Positions 26,701 to 34,861 of a stretch of 64,000 bases of DNA are shown here, piece by piece. A program made the translations under genes and the position numbers. The notes under the pieces are model-generated. The model was given only the letters and a program-made list of their open reading frames with translations. It did not search any database and was not told where the DNA came from. Origin of the DNA: JBEBVQ01 sp037190845 (GTDB taxonomy: Bacteria > Bacteroidota > Bacteroidia > Chitinophagales > Chitinophagaceae); contig JBBCJI010000001.1 of NCBI GenBank assembly GCA_037190845.1, positions 186,001 through 250,000 on the forward strand. The letters are read 5' to 3'. The number at the start of each line of letters is the position of its first letter. Position 1 is the first letter of the stretch.

Positions 26701-26871
26701 GACAGGTGGGGTAATCGTGTTTTTGAGTCTGCTGATATAAGACATGGGTGGAATGGTGTACACATCAATATGCCGGCAGATCCCGGTGTTTACTTTTACA
26801 TGATCAAAGCCCGCTGCTATAAAAATAATAAATCCATGATGCTGAGGGGTGATCTTACTTTAATACGGTAA
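23725..26871 (+). CDS. Large gliding-type T9SS cargo protein with eight Cys-Asp-Ser repeats
   Basis: A 1048-residue predicted surface protein. Signal peptide ~1-22 (FFYSRVLYA|T). The N-terminal domain (~23-300) is homologous to that of the protein at 38-3181: TYRFTFKFYRDCG, DSVRMCYVNQCG, PDGRPNGTPVG, DADGDSLVFE. Residues ~428-806 contain eight ~40-residue repeats of the form I-C-x-G-x-x-[FY]-x-G-Y...G-x-Y-x-D-x-[FL]...GCDS-x-[RV]-T-L-x-L-x-V-x-P, a type often seen in Bacteroidetes adhesins. The C-terminal ~90 residues form the type B/CHU_C T9SS domain (VPNAFTPDGDGLNDQF, MDRWGNRVF, terminal RGDLTLIR). It is probably exported by T9SS and surface-attached; ligand unknown. Confidence 0.9.
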   Translation: MNRFVPSFLLLCCLFFYSRVLYATHAAGGELLYELISGATDTYRFTFKFYRDCGPGSVNAPDSVRMCYVNQCGAQAQWIMLRKVQGALPDGRPNGTPVGTGCIAFPTTCAGGTLPGYQEWWYTADLTLTQACDNWRFWISIAARNHAISNLSNPGNQNIYIEAMFNNTVSPQNSSPSFTNAPIPYCCINNLFTYNNGAVDADGDSLVFESVRPRSGSQNNQNCNALPVEIPYTNAAYNPLDNPFATSNSFTLDPSTGALSFIPSIQQVVVITVKVNEYRNGQLIGYVIRDIQIVVIPCNTALTSLSIDTGSVSGGVFRNDLFHVMSCAGKELRFCFDIKSLSAVAELVPSDNHDLALPGSTLTYTNVYTDSIRGCVVWPTTPAHAGLHTLTVSVKDSGCLPPGFIIPVTYTIPVMITPYHPVFDTISHAICAGSSYLGYAAAGTYVDTLMSSSGCDSIRTLELSVNPVFDHARADTACSGRLPYRFGGQLLTAPGIFTEMFQSVTGCDSAVTLAFAVVHPTDTVISAQICRGAFYEGYSVPGVYQDIFINTVGCDSTRTINLSFYPYADTVIHHDICHDESFLGYNLPGIYQDTFPNALYGCDSIRTIHLTVHPVETETLSRTICPGDAFLGYTQTGTYTDTIMSAAGCDSIRILHLNVSPVLYQTVDTALCDGVLYGGYGVSGTYTDTFVSSFLCDSIRTLHLVVHRLKDTVIRMEVCSGETFLGYSASGNYADVFTSYSGCDSTRYLELKVHPFYYTDTLVYICEGDAYHVGGALQHQAGTYRDSFLTVNGCDSVISTELRRTPRLFPDLGPDREICADEALALFPGTYRHYLWNTGETAARIYVNTTGRYLVTVYDFEGCAATDTIEIYVHELPEVRIQYGEGDVCISDTLHLSAAGNLLFRWYQDGEMAGTDNRYSVIPQEDRSAIQIALEGTDAMGCSARDSMSFYPVSCCGTMYVPNAFTPDGDGLNDQFRVMTTAFFKEFQLVIMDRWGNRVFESADIRHGWNGVHINMPADPGVYFYMIKARCYKNNKSMMLRGDLTLIR

Positions 26872-26929
26872 TGTGGTTTGAGATGAGAGTCACCCTGTTA
26901 CGCTCTCGGAATATCCCGGTCTTGCTGAT

Positions 26930-27084
26930 AAGGTGCAATTCAAATCTTTGCTATTCAAAAAACTGAATTTTGCTTCGACAAGCTCTGCAACCATCTTTTA
27001 ATGTCGGTCATTGAGCCCTGAGCTTGTCGAAGGGTCGGAATGAATACCTTGAAGTATGAAAGCAAAGATTTGAATTGCCACCTT
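26930..27084. repeat. 155-bp element with ~23-bp terminal inverted repeats
   Basis: Left end 26930-26952 (starts AAGGTGCAATTC) and right end 27061-27084 are reverse complements except for one extra base. A nested 13-bp inverted repeat CTTCGACAAGCTC (26973-26985) / GAGCTTGTCGAAG (27020-27032) lies inside. No coding capacity. It has the layout of a MITE or of a REP-type element and sits just upstream of the GluQRS-like gene. Confidence 0.75.
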
Positions 27085-27140
27085 GTTGACATTCAACAGA
27101 GGAACACTTACTTTTACACAGTTCAAAACGAGGTGTTTTT

Positions 27141-27986
27141 TTGCTACTCCGCAGTCGTATAGCGCCCACCCCCAGCGGTTACCTGCATGCCGGGAATGCG
27201 TTTAATTTCCTGCTGACGTACCATGTCGTCCGGCAATCCGGCGGGAGCATCCGGCTACGTATTGATGATCTGGATACTCCCAGGATACGACAGGAGTATA
27301 TCACAGATGTTTTTGACTCACTGAACTGGCTGGGGATAAGCTGGGATGAAGGTCCGCATACCCCTGAAGAGCACTACAGACTGTACTCCCAGCAACTTCG
27401 GCTGGACCGTTATCATAAGTATCTTGATGTGTTAACAGCAACAGGAAAAGTTTTTGCCTGTAGTTGTTCTCGGCAGGAAATAGAACGTAACAGCCGGGAT
27501 GGTCATTATTCCGGCTCCTGCATCGGAAAGGGGATACCATTGGATGCACCTGATACATCGTTACGTATTGTCATTCCTGATCCCTGCCTGGTAACTATTC
27601 ATGACCGGATGAAAGGAGTCGTAACGGTAGATTTGTATCGTGTCATGCGTCATTTCGTTGTCCGGCGCCGGGATGGCATTCCTGCTTATCATCTTGCTTC
27701 GCTGGCCGACGATCTTGATTTTCATATCAATTGCATTGTACGTGGTGAGGACCTGCTGCACAGCACAGCGGCACAGTTGTATCTGGCCTCTTTGCTGCAG
27801 GAACCGGTATTTTCATCCGCCCGTTTTTATCATCATCCTTTATTTGCAGACGACGACGGCCGGAAGCTGTCCAAGTCGGCGGGTAGTATTTCCTTAAAAC
27901 ATCAGCGTGCAGCAGGGATGAAGCCGGAGATGCTATCCGGACTGGTTGCGTCAGCGATACAACAAATGCAGACACCGGATCAATGA
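27141..27986 (+). CDS. gluQ: Glutamyl-Q tRNA(Asp) synthetase-like protein
   Basis: A 281-residue class I synthetase fragment of the GluQRS type. It has the catalytic core of glutamyl-tRNA synthetase but lacks the anticodon-binding domain. Family members load glutamate onto the queuosine base of tRNA(Asp). Motifs: HIGH-like PTPSGYLHAGNA (10-20), RIDDLDTPR, the zinc-binding set CSCSRQEI...HYSGSC, HLASLADDLDFHINCIVRGEDLL and KMSKS-like GRKLSKSAGS. It starts with TTG at 27141, after GAGGTG with a 7-nt spacer, one of the few decent Shine-Dalgarno matches here. A queuosine pathway gene (queE) lies 10 kb away, consistent with queuosine in this organism. Confidence 0.88.
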   Translation: MLLRSRIAPTPSGYLHAGNAFNFLLTYHVVRQSGGSIRLRIDDLDTPRIRQEYITDVFDSLNWLGISWDEGPHTPEEHYRLYSQQLRLDRYHKYLDVLTATGKVFACSCSRQEIERNSRDGHYSGSCIGKGIPLDAPDTSLRIVIPDPCLVTIHDRMKGVVTVDLYRVMRHFVVRRRDGIPAYHLASLADDLDFHINCIVRGEDLLHSTAAQLYLASLLQEPVFSSARFYHHPLFADDDGRKLSKSAGSISLKHQRAAGMKPEMLSGLVASAIQQMQTPDQ

Positions 27987-28048
27987 TGCACCGGCGCCTG
28001 CAATGTTCAGGAAACAAACAACGGATGGAGTATACGAAAACAGTTTTA

Positions 28049-28711
28049 TCAGAATGTACGCGATCCGTTCGTTTGTACCGCGTAGCGGAAAGAATAATGT
28101 CCGAATGCCGGACGTGTGCTCAGATCGGCGAACTCAGGCGTACTGGTATTAGGATTGCCTTCATAGAGACTTAATATCTGCAGTTTTGCGTATTTACCAT
28201 CTGCTGTTTTAATGACGATCGTAAGTCCCGCCTTGGGTAATACCGCATGATTGGGCTCAGAATTGCTTCCGGTATAATTAGCCCAGGTCATAAAGCTGGG
28301 GAGGGCTTCCGTACCGGGCTTGTAGCCATCTGCCGGCGCTTCCTTTACGTCGTCGAACGCAGTTTCCACTACCAGTGCAGCAGCATTGCCGCTGCCTTCT
28401 GTACCACTGTTTACGGCAATTGCTGCATTTCTGTTTTCGGCTGCAAAGCTGATGTCCCAGTTGGTCGCGTTGATGTTTACCGGATCTATTGCTTCTCCGG
28501 TGGAAAGGTTGAAGTATACCTTGCCTGCAGTAGCGTCGAGGCTGATTTTGGTTTTAATTTCAGCAGGCGTATTTGTAGTATTGCCATTATTATTCCCACC
28601 TGAAGGATTTTGTGTAACAGGTTCCGGTTCTTTGTCTTTTTTACATCCCGTCATAGTGAATGTTCCGGCTGCGAATGCCACCGTTGCGAAAATGAGCACG
28701 TGTTTTTTCAT
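28049..28711 (-). CDS. hmuY: HmuY-family heme-binding lipoprotein
   Basis: A 220-residue lipoprotein. The signal ends in lipobox TMTGC followed by KKDKEPEP and a Gly/Asn-rich linker. The mature domain matches HmuY: KISLDATAGKVYFNLSTGEAI, NATNWDISFAAENRNAAIAVNSG, then AKLQILSLYEGNP and an FRYAVQ-type last strand. HmuY proteins capture heme outside the cell and hand it to the TonB receptor HmuR. The gene lies 36 bp downstream of such a receptor on the same strand, the reverse of the usual hmuY-hmuR order. It is convergent to gluQ. Confidence 0.88.
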   Translation of the reverse strand: MKKHVLIFATVAFAAGTFTMTGCKKDKEPEPVTQNPSGGNNNGNTTNTPAEIKTKISLDATAGKVYFNLSTGEAIDPVNINATNWDISFAAENRNAAIAVNSGTEGSGNAAALVVETAFDDVKEAPADGYKPGTEALPSFMTWANYTGSNSEPNHAVLPKAGLTIVIKTADGKYAKLQILSLYEGNPNTSTPEFADLSTRPAFGHYSFRYAVQTNGSRTF

Positions 28712-28747
28712 GTGTGTTTTTATTTATGATAATTGGTAAAACAAGAT

Positions 28748-30865
28748 TTATTCAACAGCCGGAGCTGCTCGTTTGTGAAATTGCCATGCCCCCCCCACAT
28801 ACCAGTTACGCGGCGGAGTGGTAGGGTCGAAAGGTGTAGGAGCGCCGAACATATTGTTCATCCCCGCTTCCACTGTGACGTGCGGGAAGAATTTCCGAAC
28901 GGATACATTCCACAGCGTATAGCCGGCTGCGTACTCCTGGTCGTCGTCCAATATGGAGTTGCCATTGACATCTGCGCCAGTGCCGAAGCGCCCGCGGTAT
29001 ATGCCCCGCAGCGAGATGTCGAAATCATACTTTTTATTGTCGTACATCAGTTTGATGTTGCCTGTATGACGGGATCGGTTATAAAGACCGCCGTAATTTT
29101 CCGGCAGCACTTTGGCATCCATATTGGTTTCAGGGTTACGATAGTAAACCTTTCCTTCATTGATCTTTTCCCAGACCTCCATGTCTTTTGCATCAAGGTA
29201 CTGGTAGCCGGCAGAAACTGCCAGGTTGAACGGGAGGCAATATTCGGTCTGTACTTCGATGCCCTGTGTCCGTACTTTGTGCCGGTTGAAGTAAGTGAAA
29301 ATATTTCCCTGGTTGGTCTTGATGGCAACAGTGTTGAAATCGATCAGGTCGGTGATGTTATTCCGGAAGAAGTTGACATTGACCGCCATTTTCTTTGCCG
29401 GGTTGAGCCGGAATCCCGCATTATAAGCAAGAGAGCTTTCTGCCTTGATCTCTCCGATGGTAGACGGATCTATCAGGATCGTCTGGATTTGTCCTTCCTG
29501 TTGCAACTTTAGTATTGCATCTTCTGCTACACGCGTACCGAAAACACTGTAGCCGGCTACGGGATTTGTAAAGTTCAGCAGCAATTGTTCGAATGTCGGA
29601 GCTTTATATCCGCCTGCAACGCTTGCCTGTATGGAGATGATCTTATGGATCTTCCAGCCGGCGGCCAGTTTTGGGGTAAGCCGGTCGGCATATTGGTTGT
29701 GCTTGTCGTAGCGAAATCCGGCAACCACATTCACCGCATCAAGAGGTGTCCATTGGTGCTGCCCGAATACATACATCTGGTTGAAGGCGTTCCGGGATTC
29801 GTAACGGGTGGCATCAACAGTTTCCACCACATTACCGGCGCCCACGGTGCTCAAGTGTCGTTTGCTGAATGTGTGATCGTATTGAAGTTCGGAGCGGTTG
29901 AATAGTTGTTTGAAATAGCTGTCGTCATACACGCCTGCTCCGTCTTCATAGTCATAACGGGTACGGGTAGAGAAGGTCGTGATATGGTTGCGTACCTGCA
30001 GTTTTTTGCCCGGTCTGATCGTCCAGTGCAGGGTAGGGGTAAAACTGAAATCCTGCCGGTTGGTCTTTTCGCGGATCATCCGGTCTTCCGTTTCTACTGT
30101 TACCAGCTTGCGGTTTTTCTGATCTTCATTGTAGAAGCGTGTGTTTACTACCAGTTCTGTGGCAGATGTGAAGCGGTACGATATCTTGCCGTTTACTGTG
30201 TATCCGGTAAACGGCGCAATCGTTTTCGTGATGTTGCTGGTGGCATTCTCTGCAAAATAACCATCGCTGCTCAGGCGGTTTGCGAAGACATACCATCCCA
30301 GTTTTTTCTCTTGTTTGCCGGCTTCGGCGGTGACGTCCCATGTGTTGAATTTCCGGAAACGTGCACGCACCGAGCCCGTGTATTCACTGGTGCCTTTTTT
30401 AGTGATAATATTAATGACGCCACCCATTGCTTCACTGCCGAACAGTGATGATGAGGGACCTTTTACCACTTCGATCCGTTCTATATTACCGACGACCAGC
30501 CTGGTGAGGTCGAGATTGCCTTTGGTGCGTCCGACAATCGGTTCACCGTCTATCAATATCAGGATATAATCTGTACTCAGCCCCTGCATTTGTATCCCGG
30601 AGCCATGATCCTGTATCACCTGCAGTCCGGTTTGTTCGGCGAGTACTTCATTCAGTCGCAGGGAGCCGATCCGCTCAATGGATTTTCCGCTGATGACGGA
30701 AACCGGCACCGGCACATCATCTATACGACGCGTGGTGCGCGTGGCAGATACGACCACGTCGTCCAGCTCCTTCTGCAGTGAATCCGGAGATTGTGCAGCG
30801 ATTTTGGTGGCGGGACAGGTGACCAGAGATATCCCGCATAAAAAGATAAACCTTCTTATGTTCAT
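28748..30865 (-). CDS. hmuR: TonB-dependent outer-membrane receptor, HmuR-like (heme)
   Basis: A 705-residue TonB-dependent receptor. Signal peptide ~1-24 (KIAAQ), TonB box-like region DDVVVSATRT, plug domain ~40-150 (VPVSVISGKSIERIG, GLSTDYILILIDGEPIVGR, IERIEVVKGPSSSLFGSEAMGGVINIITK) and a 22-strand barrel ending in a Trp/Phe-rich last strand (YVGGAWQFHKR). A GYKAPTFEQLLLNFTNP segment resembles the FRAP/YRAP and NP boxes of heme receptors. It lacks the CarboxypepD_reg extension of SusC-type receptors. Heme specificity is inferred mostly from the adjacent hmuY and the divergent heme oxygenase. Transport needs TonB-ExbBD, not found in the window. Confidence 0.85.
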   Translation of the reverse strand: MNIRRFIFLCGISLVTCPATKIAAQSPDSLQKELDDVVVSATRTTRRIDDVPVPVSVISGKSIERIGSLRLNEVLAEQTGLQVIQDHGSGIQMQGLSTDYILILIDGEPIVGRTKGNLDLTRLVVGNIERIEVVKGPSSSLFGSEAMGGVINIITKKGTSEYTGSVRARFRKFNTWDVTAEAGKQEKKLGWYVFANRLSSDGYFAENATSNITKTIAPFTGYTVNGKISYRFTSATELVVNTRFYNEDQKNRKLVTVETEDRMIREKTNRQDFSFTPTLHWTIRPGKKLQVRNHITTFSTRTRYDYEDGAGVYDDSYFKQLFNRSELQYDHTFSKRHLSTVGAGNVVETVDATRYESRNAFNQMYVFGQHQWTPLDAVNVVAGFRYDKHNQYADRLTPKLAAGWKIHKIISIQASVAGGYKAPTFEQLLLNFTNPVAGYSVFGTRVAEDAILKLQQEGQIQTILIDPSTIGEIKAESSLAYNAGFRLNPAKKMAVNVNFFRNNITDLIDFNTVAIKTNQGNIFTYFNRHKVRTQGIEVQTEYCLPFNLAVSAGYQYLDAKDMEVWEKINEGKVYYRNPETNMDAKVLPENYGGLYNRSRHTGNIKLMYDNKKYDFDISLRGIYRGRFGTGADVNGNSILDDDQEYAAGYTLWNVSVRKFFPHVTVEAGMNNMFGAPTPFDPTTPPRNWYVGGAWQFHKRAAPAVE

Positions 30866-30955
30866 ACAGCTTCGTTATTAATCAGTCTTCTTTAGCGCAA
30901 GAAACAATCATCTGCCTATGTTATGTGTCTGATAAACAGCTGATTGCCGGGACTG

Positions 30956-30963
30956 CAAAATTA
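30956..30963 (-). promoter_or_regulatory. -7 box of the hmuRY promoter
   Basis: Minus strand TAATTTTG, perfect TAnnTTTG; predicted leader of about 85 nt before the hmuR ATG at 30865. The -33 side has no clear TTG. Confidence 0.5.
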
Positions 30964-31563
30964 GATACACCACAGGTCCGGGAACTTCATAATCAGGAAT
31001 AGTTATGTCATTCGCCGGTCATTTATCTGAGTGGAATAAGCAGGAAACAGAACATGATAACACCGAAATAGAGATTGAAATTCAGCTCATTGTGTACTGC
31101 CTGGGTGATTTCAAAGACAGCAGATGGTATTTATAAAAGCGGGAAAAAGGCCATCCTGAAAGTTTATCGCTAACACCCGGTAAACAGAACAGCAGGTATT
31201 ATAGTGAATAACATCGTGAGCGGTGCTACATGGTCTATACATTTATCTATCATACACATAGTTGTTGGGATATGGTTGTATGTATCTATATAATCAGGAA
31301 TAATTACATTCTTTCAGTGTTCTATGTTTTCGGGAATGCATTGTCAGGCTATTTATTGAGAATCATTTGCTTATTATTTTTTAATCGCCCCCTTTTTCTG
31401 TATCCTTTTCAAAATCGGGAATATAAAAGGTATGCTTTTGCATGAAAAGCCCTTTTTATAGGTTTTTTAGCGGACACTTATGTCTGGTGACCGTCATTTT
31501 TTCTGTTACTTTGCACTTCTTTTTTAAACACCGCTCAGGTACATTTTAAATACAACATTATTT
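30964..31563. other. Long divergent spacer between hmuR and the heme oxygenase gene
   Basis: About 600 bp, AT-rich, with no convincing gene (a 71-codon frame at 31230-31445 is hydrophobic low-complexity and lacks a promoter or start context). A TTACTTTG box at 31506-31513, one mismatch from TAnnTTTG, may serve the heme oxygenase gene. I see no clear operator that I could name, though iron or heme control would be expected. Confidence 0.5.
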
Positions 31564-32112
31564 ATGGTTAGTACAGAACTTAAAGAAGCAACAAAAACAG
31601 CACATCTTGATCTCGAAAGAAAGGTAATCAAGAAACTGAAAGACATACGCAGCAACAGTGATTATGCAGACCTGTTGTCTTATTTCTACGCCTATTTCAG
31701 CCGTCTGGAGCAGGCTATTGAGCCGCATATCACCGGAGACATCCTGCCGGATTATAAAGAGCGCCGCAAGGCAGACCGCCTGAAAAATGATATGGCCGAA
31801 CTGGGCAGCGCTGATATGACACTGCCGCATACAGAAACACCGGCGATCACCAATCCGCTTGAGGCTATGGGCGCCTTGTATGTGATGGAAGGTTCTGTAA
31901 TGGGTGGCGGTATCATTGTGAAGATGCTGGCCGAGAAGGGCGGCATCAACCAGGGTATTTCTTTTTTCTCCGGTTATGGCGAAGCTACACGCGAAAAGTG
32001 GGCTGAGTTTACTGCAATACTTGACAAGCTGGCAACCACACCGGAAGAAAAGCAGTCGGTTATCAATGCTGCCAACCAAACGTTTGAGCGGTTTTCGGCT
32101 TCGATGAACTAA
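31564..32112 (+). CDS. Biliverdin-producing heme oxygenase
   Basis: A 182-residue all-helical heme oxygenase (HO-1/BphO-like fold). The proximal heme ligand His14 lies in ELKEATKTAHLDLER at the N-terminus; the distal-helix glycine stretch is seen as MGALYVMEGSVMGGGII, and FFSGYGEATREKW matches the C-terminal part of the family. It opens heme to biliverdin, iron and CO, using an external electron donor. It is divergent from the hmuRY uptake genes, so uptake and iron release from heme are coded side by side. It may instead supply biliverdin to a phytochrome, but none is seen here. Confidence 0.88.
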   Translation: MVSTELKEATKTAHLDLERKVIKKLKDIRSNSDYADLLSYFYAYFSRLEQAIEPHITGDILPDYKERRKADRLKNDMAELGSADMTLPHTETPAITNPLEAMGALYVMEGSVMGGGIIVKMLAEKGGINQGISFFSGYGEATREKWAEFTAILDKLATTPEEKQSVINAANQTFERFSASMN

Positions 32113-32201
32113 CGCCGGTGCAAGAAATAAATAAAACAGAAGCAGATACAGCCTAACTCTTTTTTATATACCTTTATGGTAACCCCGTAAATGAATGGTA
32201 T

Positions 32202-33704
32202 ATGAAAAAAAATCTCCTTGTCTTATTCCTGCCCTTGTTGTTTACATCACAATTACGGGCACAGGCTCCTGAGCTTGTTATTGATCTGAACAGTGGTAAA
32301 AGCTCCGGTTCCGATCCGGCTTTTCTAACGGTGCATGGCGATGCCCTGTATTTTCTTGCAGATATACGGAGAGAAAGCGGGATTAGTCATTATGCACTGT
32401 TTCGTCATGATGGTGTTAATACAGACATGACAGGATATTCCAGTTATAGCGATCCATACTTATTGCCGGATATACAGCCGCATGTTAACCACGAATTCAG
32501 GTATTCGCGGCCGCTGACCATTGCCGGTAATAATATCTTCCTTACCGGAATTTCCGGTGTGTATGGGTACAATGGGTCCGGAGCCTTTCAGATTGCTAAG
32601 GCTAATACCGGTGATAATCTGCACACCGGCCAAGTAGGATATGCTGTCGCACTGGGTGATCTGGTTTATTCTAATCAACATGGCGGCTTTGATGTTATAT
32701 GGATGAATGAGCCTGCTGTTTGGTCTTATAATCCCACCAGCAGGGTTGTTACGCCATATACTTCTCCGGACATTCGATATGTGACAAGCCCGATGTACAT
32801 ATATAAAGACAAACTGACTTTCAGCGCCAGCGATTATAATGGTGTTGCCAATTTATACTCATTTACCCCCGGAAGCGGTACTTTTACCCGGTTATCCAAC
32901 TTTACTGCATCATACATGGATATCGACTACATATATGTGGACGGAGATAATGTATATTTTGGAGCAGAAGTAGGGGCAGAAGGCATGGAACTGCACGTTT
33001 ATAATGGAAGTACAGTTCAAAAACTCACATCACTGAATAGTCTGAATGACGGTATTGATGGTGCGCCTATACGCTATCGCGATGCGATCTATTTTGCCGG
33101 AAATAACGGCACCAGCGGTTATGAGTTAATGAAGGTGAACCTTGCGGATAATACCGTGTCCCTGGTGATGGATATAGAACCCGGCGTTGGAAACTCTTAC
33201 CCTGACAATTTTACTGTCTATAACGGTAAGCTTTATTTCGCTGCTTATACGAGCCAATATGGCGATGAGTTATGGGAACACGACGGGGTTAATACAAAAA
33301 TGGTTGCAGATCTGAATCCGGGTCCAGACGGTTCCGGTCCGTCAGGAGGAACTATTTACAAGGGGAGCCTGTATTTTAATGCAACTAACGATCAGTCAGG
33401 GTATGAATTATTTAAATATACTGCCGCAGCATCCGATGTACCGGAAACGACAGCCAAAGACTACGGCATTAAAATTTATCCCAATCCGGTTTCAGATTTT
33501 TTGCACATTGATAATCCGGGAAATGTACCTGATCTGAAGGTGTCACTCACAGACGTTACAGGAAAGCTGATGTATACAACTACACTTGGAGCAGGAATAA
33601 ATCACTGTTCGCTAACCAATCTTACTCCGGGAATGTATATCGTTAAGATCATTGGCAGCAACAATGAAATAGCCTATTCTCAGCGTGTGGTAAAAGTGGA
33701 ATAA
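32202..33704 (+). CDS. Secreted protein with type A T9SS sorting domain (ELWxTDGT-like propeller)
   Basis: A 500-residue exported protein. Signal peptide ~1-20 (SQLRAQA). The body has repeated blocks such as GYELMKVN, LVMDIEPGVGNSYPDNFTVYNGKLYFAAY, GDELWEHDGVNTKMVADLNPG and GYELFKY, the pattern of the ELWxxDGT/hyalin-like repeats, likely forming a beta-propeller. The final ~75 residues are a Por_Secre_tail type A CTD: IKIYPNPVSDFLHID, LTDVTGKLMYT, LTPGMYIVKI and a basic end SQRVVKVE. It should be secreted by T9SS and lipid-anchored or released. Function unknown. A strong terminator follows. Confidence 0.88.
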   Translation: MKKNLLVLFLPLLFTSQLRAQAPELVIDLNSGKSSGSDPAFLTVHGDALYFLADIRRESGISHYALFRHDGVNTDMTGYSSYSDPYLLPDIQPHVNHEFRYSRPLTIAGNNIFLTGISGVYGYNGSGAFQIAKANTGDNLHTGQVGYAVALGDLVYSNQHGGFDVIWMNEPAVWSYNPTSRVVTPYTSPDIRYVTSPMYIYKDKLTFSASDYNGVANLYSFTPGSGTFTRLSNFTASYMDIDYIYVDGDNVYFGAEVGAEGMELHVYNGSTVQKLTSLNSLNDGIDGAPIRYRDAIYFAGNNGTSGYELMKVNLADNTVSLVMDIEPGVGNSYPDNFTVYNGKLYFAAYTSQYGDELWEHDGVNTKMVADLNPGPDGSGPSGGTIYKGSLYFNATNDQSGYELFKYTAAASDVPETTAKDYGIKIYPNPVSDFLHIDNPGNVPDLKVSLTDVTGKLMYTTTLGAGINHCSLTNLTPGMYIVKIIGSNNEIAYSQRVVKVE

Positions 33705-33728
33705 TCGTAATAGCCGGTATTTTATAGC

Positions 33729-33774
33729 AACGCTACATTGTCCGGTAGTTATCGGGAGAATGTAGCGTTATTTC
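33729..33774 (+). terminator. Terminator between the T9SS cargo gene and ddl
   Basis: Perfect 11-bp inverted repeat AACGCTACATT (33729-33739) / AATGTAGCGTT (33759-33769) with a 19-nt loop that may pair further, followed by ATTTCACTTTT. Confidence 0.75.
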
Positions 33775-33810
33775 ACTTTTATAATAACTGGTATCAACAC
33801 ATTTTTCTAT

Positions 33811-33818
33811 TACCTTTG
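33811..33818 (+). promoter_or_regulatory. -7 box of the ddl promoter
   Basis: TACCTTTG, perfect TAnnTTTG, ends 31 nt before the ATG at 33850. Confidence 0.55.
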
Positions 33819-33849
33819 GTGGGATAAAAGTCACCCCCCCTTGGACTCC

Positions 33850-34845
33850 ATGAAAAAAAATATTGCACTGCTGGCCGGAGGTTACTCCGGCGAGTATGTT
33901 ATTTCGGTACAGACCGCCGGTACGATTGAACAAAACCTGGACAGTAGCCGCTTCAATGTATATAAGATCATTGTGACCCGTGAAGACTGGGTCTATGAAG
34001 ATAGCACGGGTCAAAAAACATCCGTGGATAAAAATGATTTTTCTTTGTTTATAAATGGAGAAAAGATTGTTTTTGATGCAGTTTTCATTGCTATTCATGG
34101 CACACCGGGAGAAGACGGACGGATGCAGGGATACTTCGATATGCTGCGGATACCGTATACTACCTGTAATGCCATTGTTTCGGCGCTTACGTTCAATAAA
34201 AGCTATTGCAACAAGGTTGTCAAGGATTTCCAGGTAGTAGATATCGCAAATTCCTACCACCTCATCCGGGGGGAACAGTATTCCGTCGGTAATATCCTGG
34301 AGCATCTCCGGTTGCCTTTATTTGTAAAGCCCAATGAAGGAGGATCGAGTCTCGGAGTCAGCAAGGTGAAGTCTGTAGAACATCTGCTGCCGGCCATCGA
34401 AAAAGCGTTTCAGGAAGACAGTCAGGTGCTGATCGAAGAATATATTGAGGGCCGGGAACTGACTATCGGGGTGTACCGCATAAACGGACAGGTATATGTA
34501 TTGCCGGCAACAGAGATCGTAAGCTCTAATGAGTTTTTCGATTATGAAGCCAAATATACCAAGGGTGTGACCAACGAGATCACGCCTGCTCCTGTTGATG
34601 AACATATACGGGAGCTTCTGGAAACCAAGGCTATCCATATATACCGGCACCTGAACTGCCGGGGTGTGGTGCGGATGGATTTTATTCTTCAGAAAAATAC
34701 CAACAAGCTGTATTTTCTTGAAGTGAACACCATGCCCGGACAAAGTGAAAACAGTATTGTGCCTCAGCAGGTAAGAGCGGCAGGAAAAACCCTGAAAGAT
34801 TTTTACAGGGCTTTACTTGAGGATTGCATGGAGCATAATAATTGA
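33850..34845 (+). CDS. ddl: D-alanine--D-alanine ligase
   Basis: A 331-residue ATP-grasp enzyme joining two D-Ala for peptidoglycan precursors. The start at ATG 33850 (MKKNIALLAGGYSGEYVISV) matches Ddl N-termini; a TTG at 33841 adds three residues. Motifs: AIHGTPGEDGRMQGYFDMLRIPYT, LPLFVKPNEGGSSLGVSKV (ATP lid), VLIEEYIEGRELTIGVY, CRGVVRMDFIL and FLEVNTMPGQSENSIVPQQ (metal ligands). The GGYSGE loop has Tyr in place of the more usual GGxSxE with Ser/Asn variation, still within family range. It is followed after 16 bp by a PASTA protein, a conserved Bacteroidetes cell-envelope pair. Confidence 0.96.
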   Translation: MKKNIALLAGGYSGEYVISVQTAGTIEQNLDSSRFNVYKIIVTREDWVYEDSTGQKTSVDKNDFSLFINGEKIVFDAVFIAIHGTPGEDGRMQGYFDMLRIPYTTCNAIVSALTFNKSYCNKVVKDFQVVDIANSYHLIRGEQYSVGNILEHLRLPLFVKPNEGGSSLGVSKVKSVEHLLPAIEKAFQEDSQVLIEEYIEGRELTIGVYRINGQVYVLPATEIVSSNEFFDYEAKYTKGVTNEITPAPVDEHIRELLETKAIHIYRHLNCRGVVRMDFILQKNTNKLYFLEVNTMPGQSENSIVPQQVRAAGKTLKDFYRALLEDCMEHNN

Positions 34846-34861
34846 AAATCTGATCTAATCA

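Noticed and set aside
25945..26763. 272-codon antisense frame within the second large adhesin
   Set aside because: Shadow of the sense gene's codon pattern; no motifs. The same holds for long opposite-strand frames inside the genes at 38, 28748, 39816 and 44596.
31230..31445. 71-codon hydrophobic frame in the hmuR/heme oxygenase spacer
   Set aside because: AT-rich low-complexity frame without promoter, start context or family resemblance.
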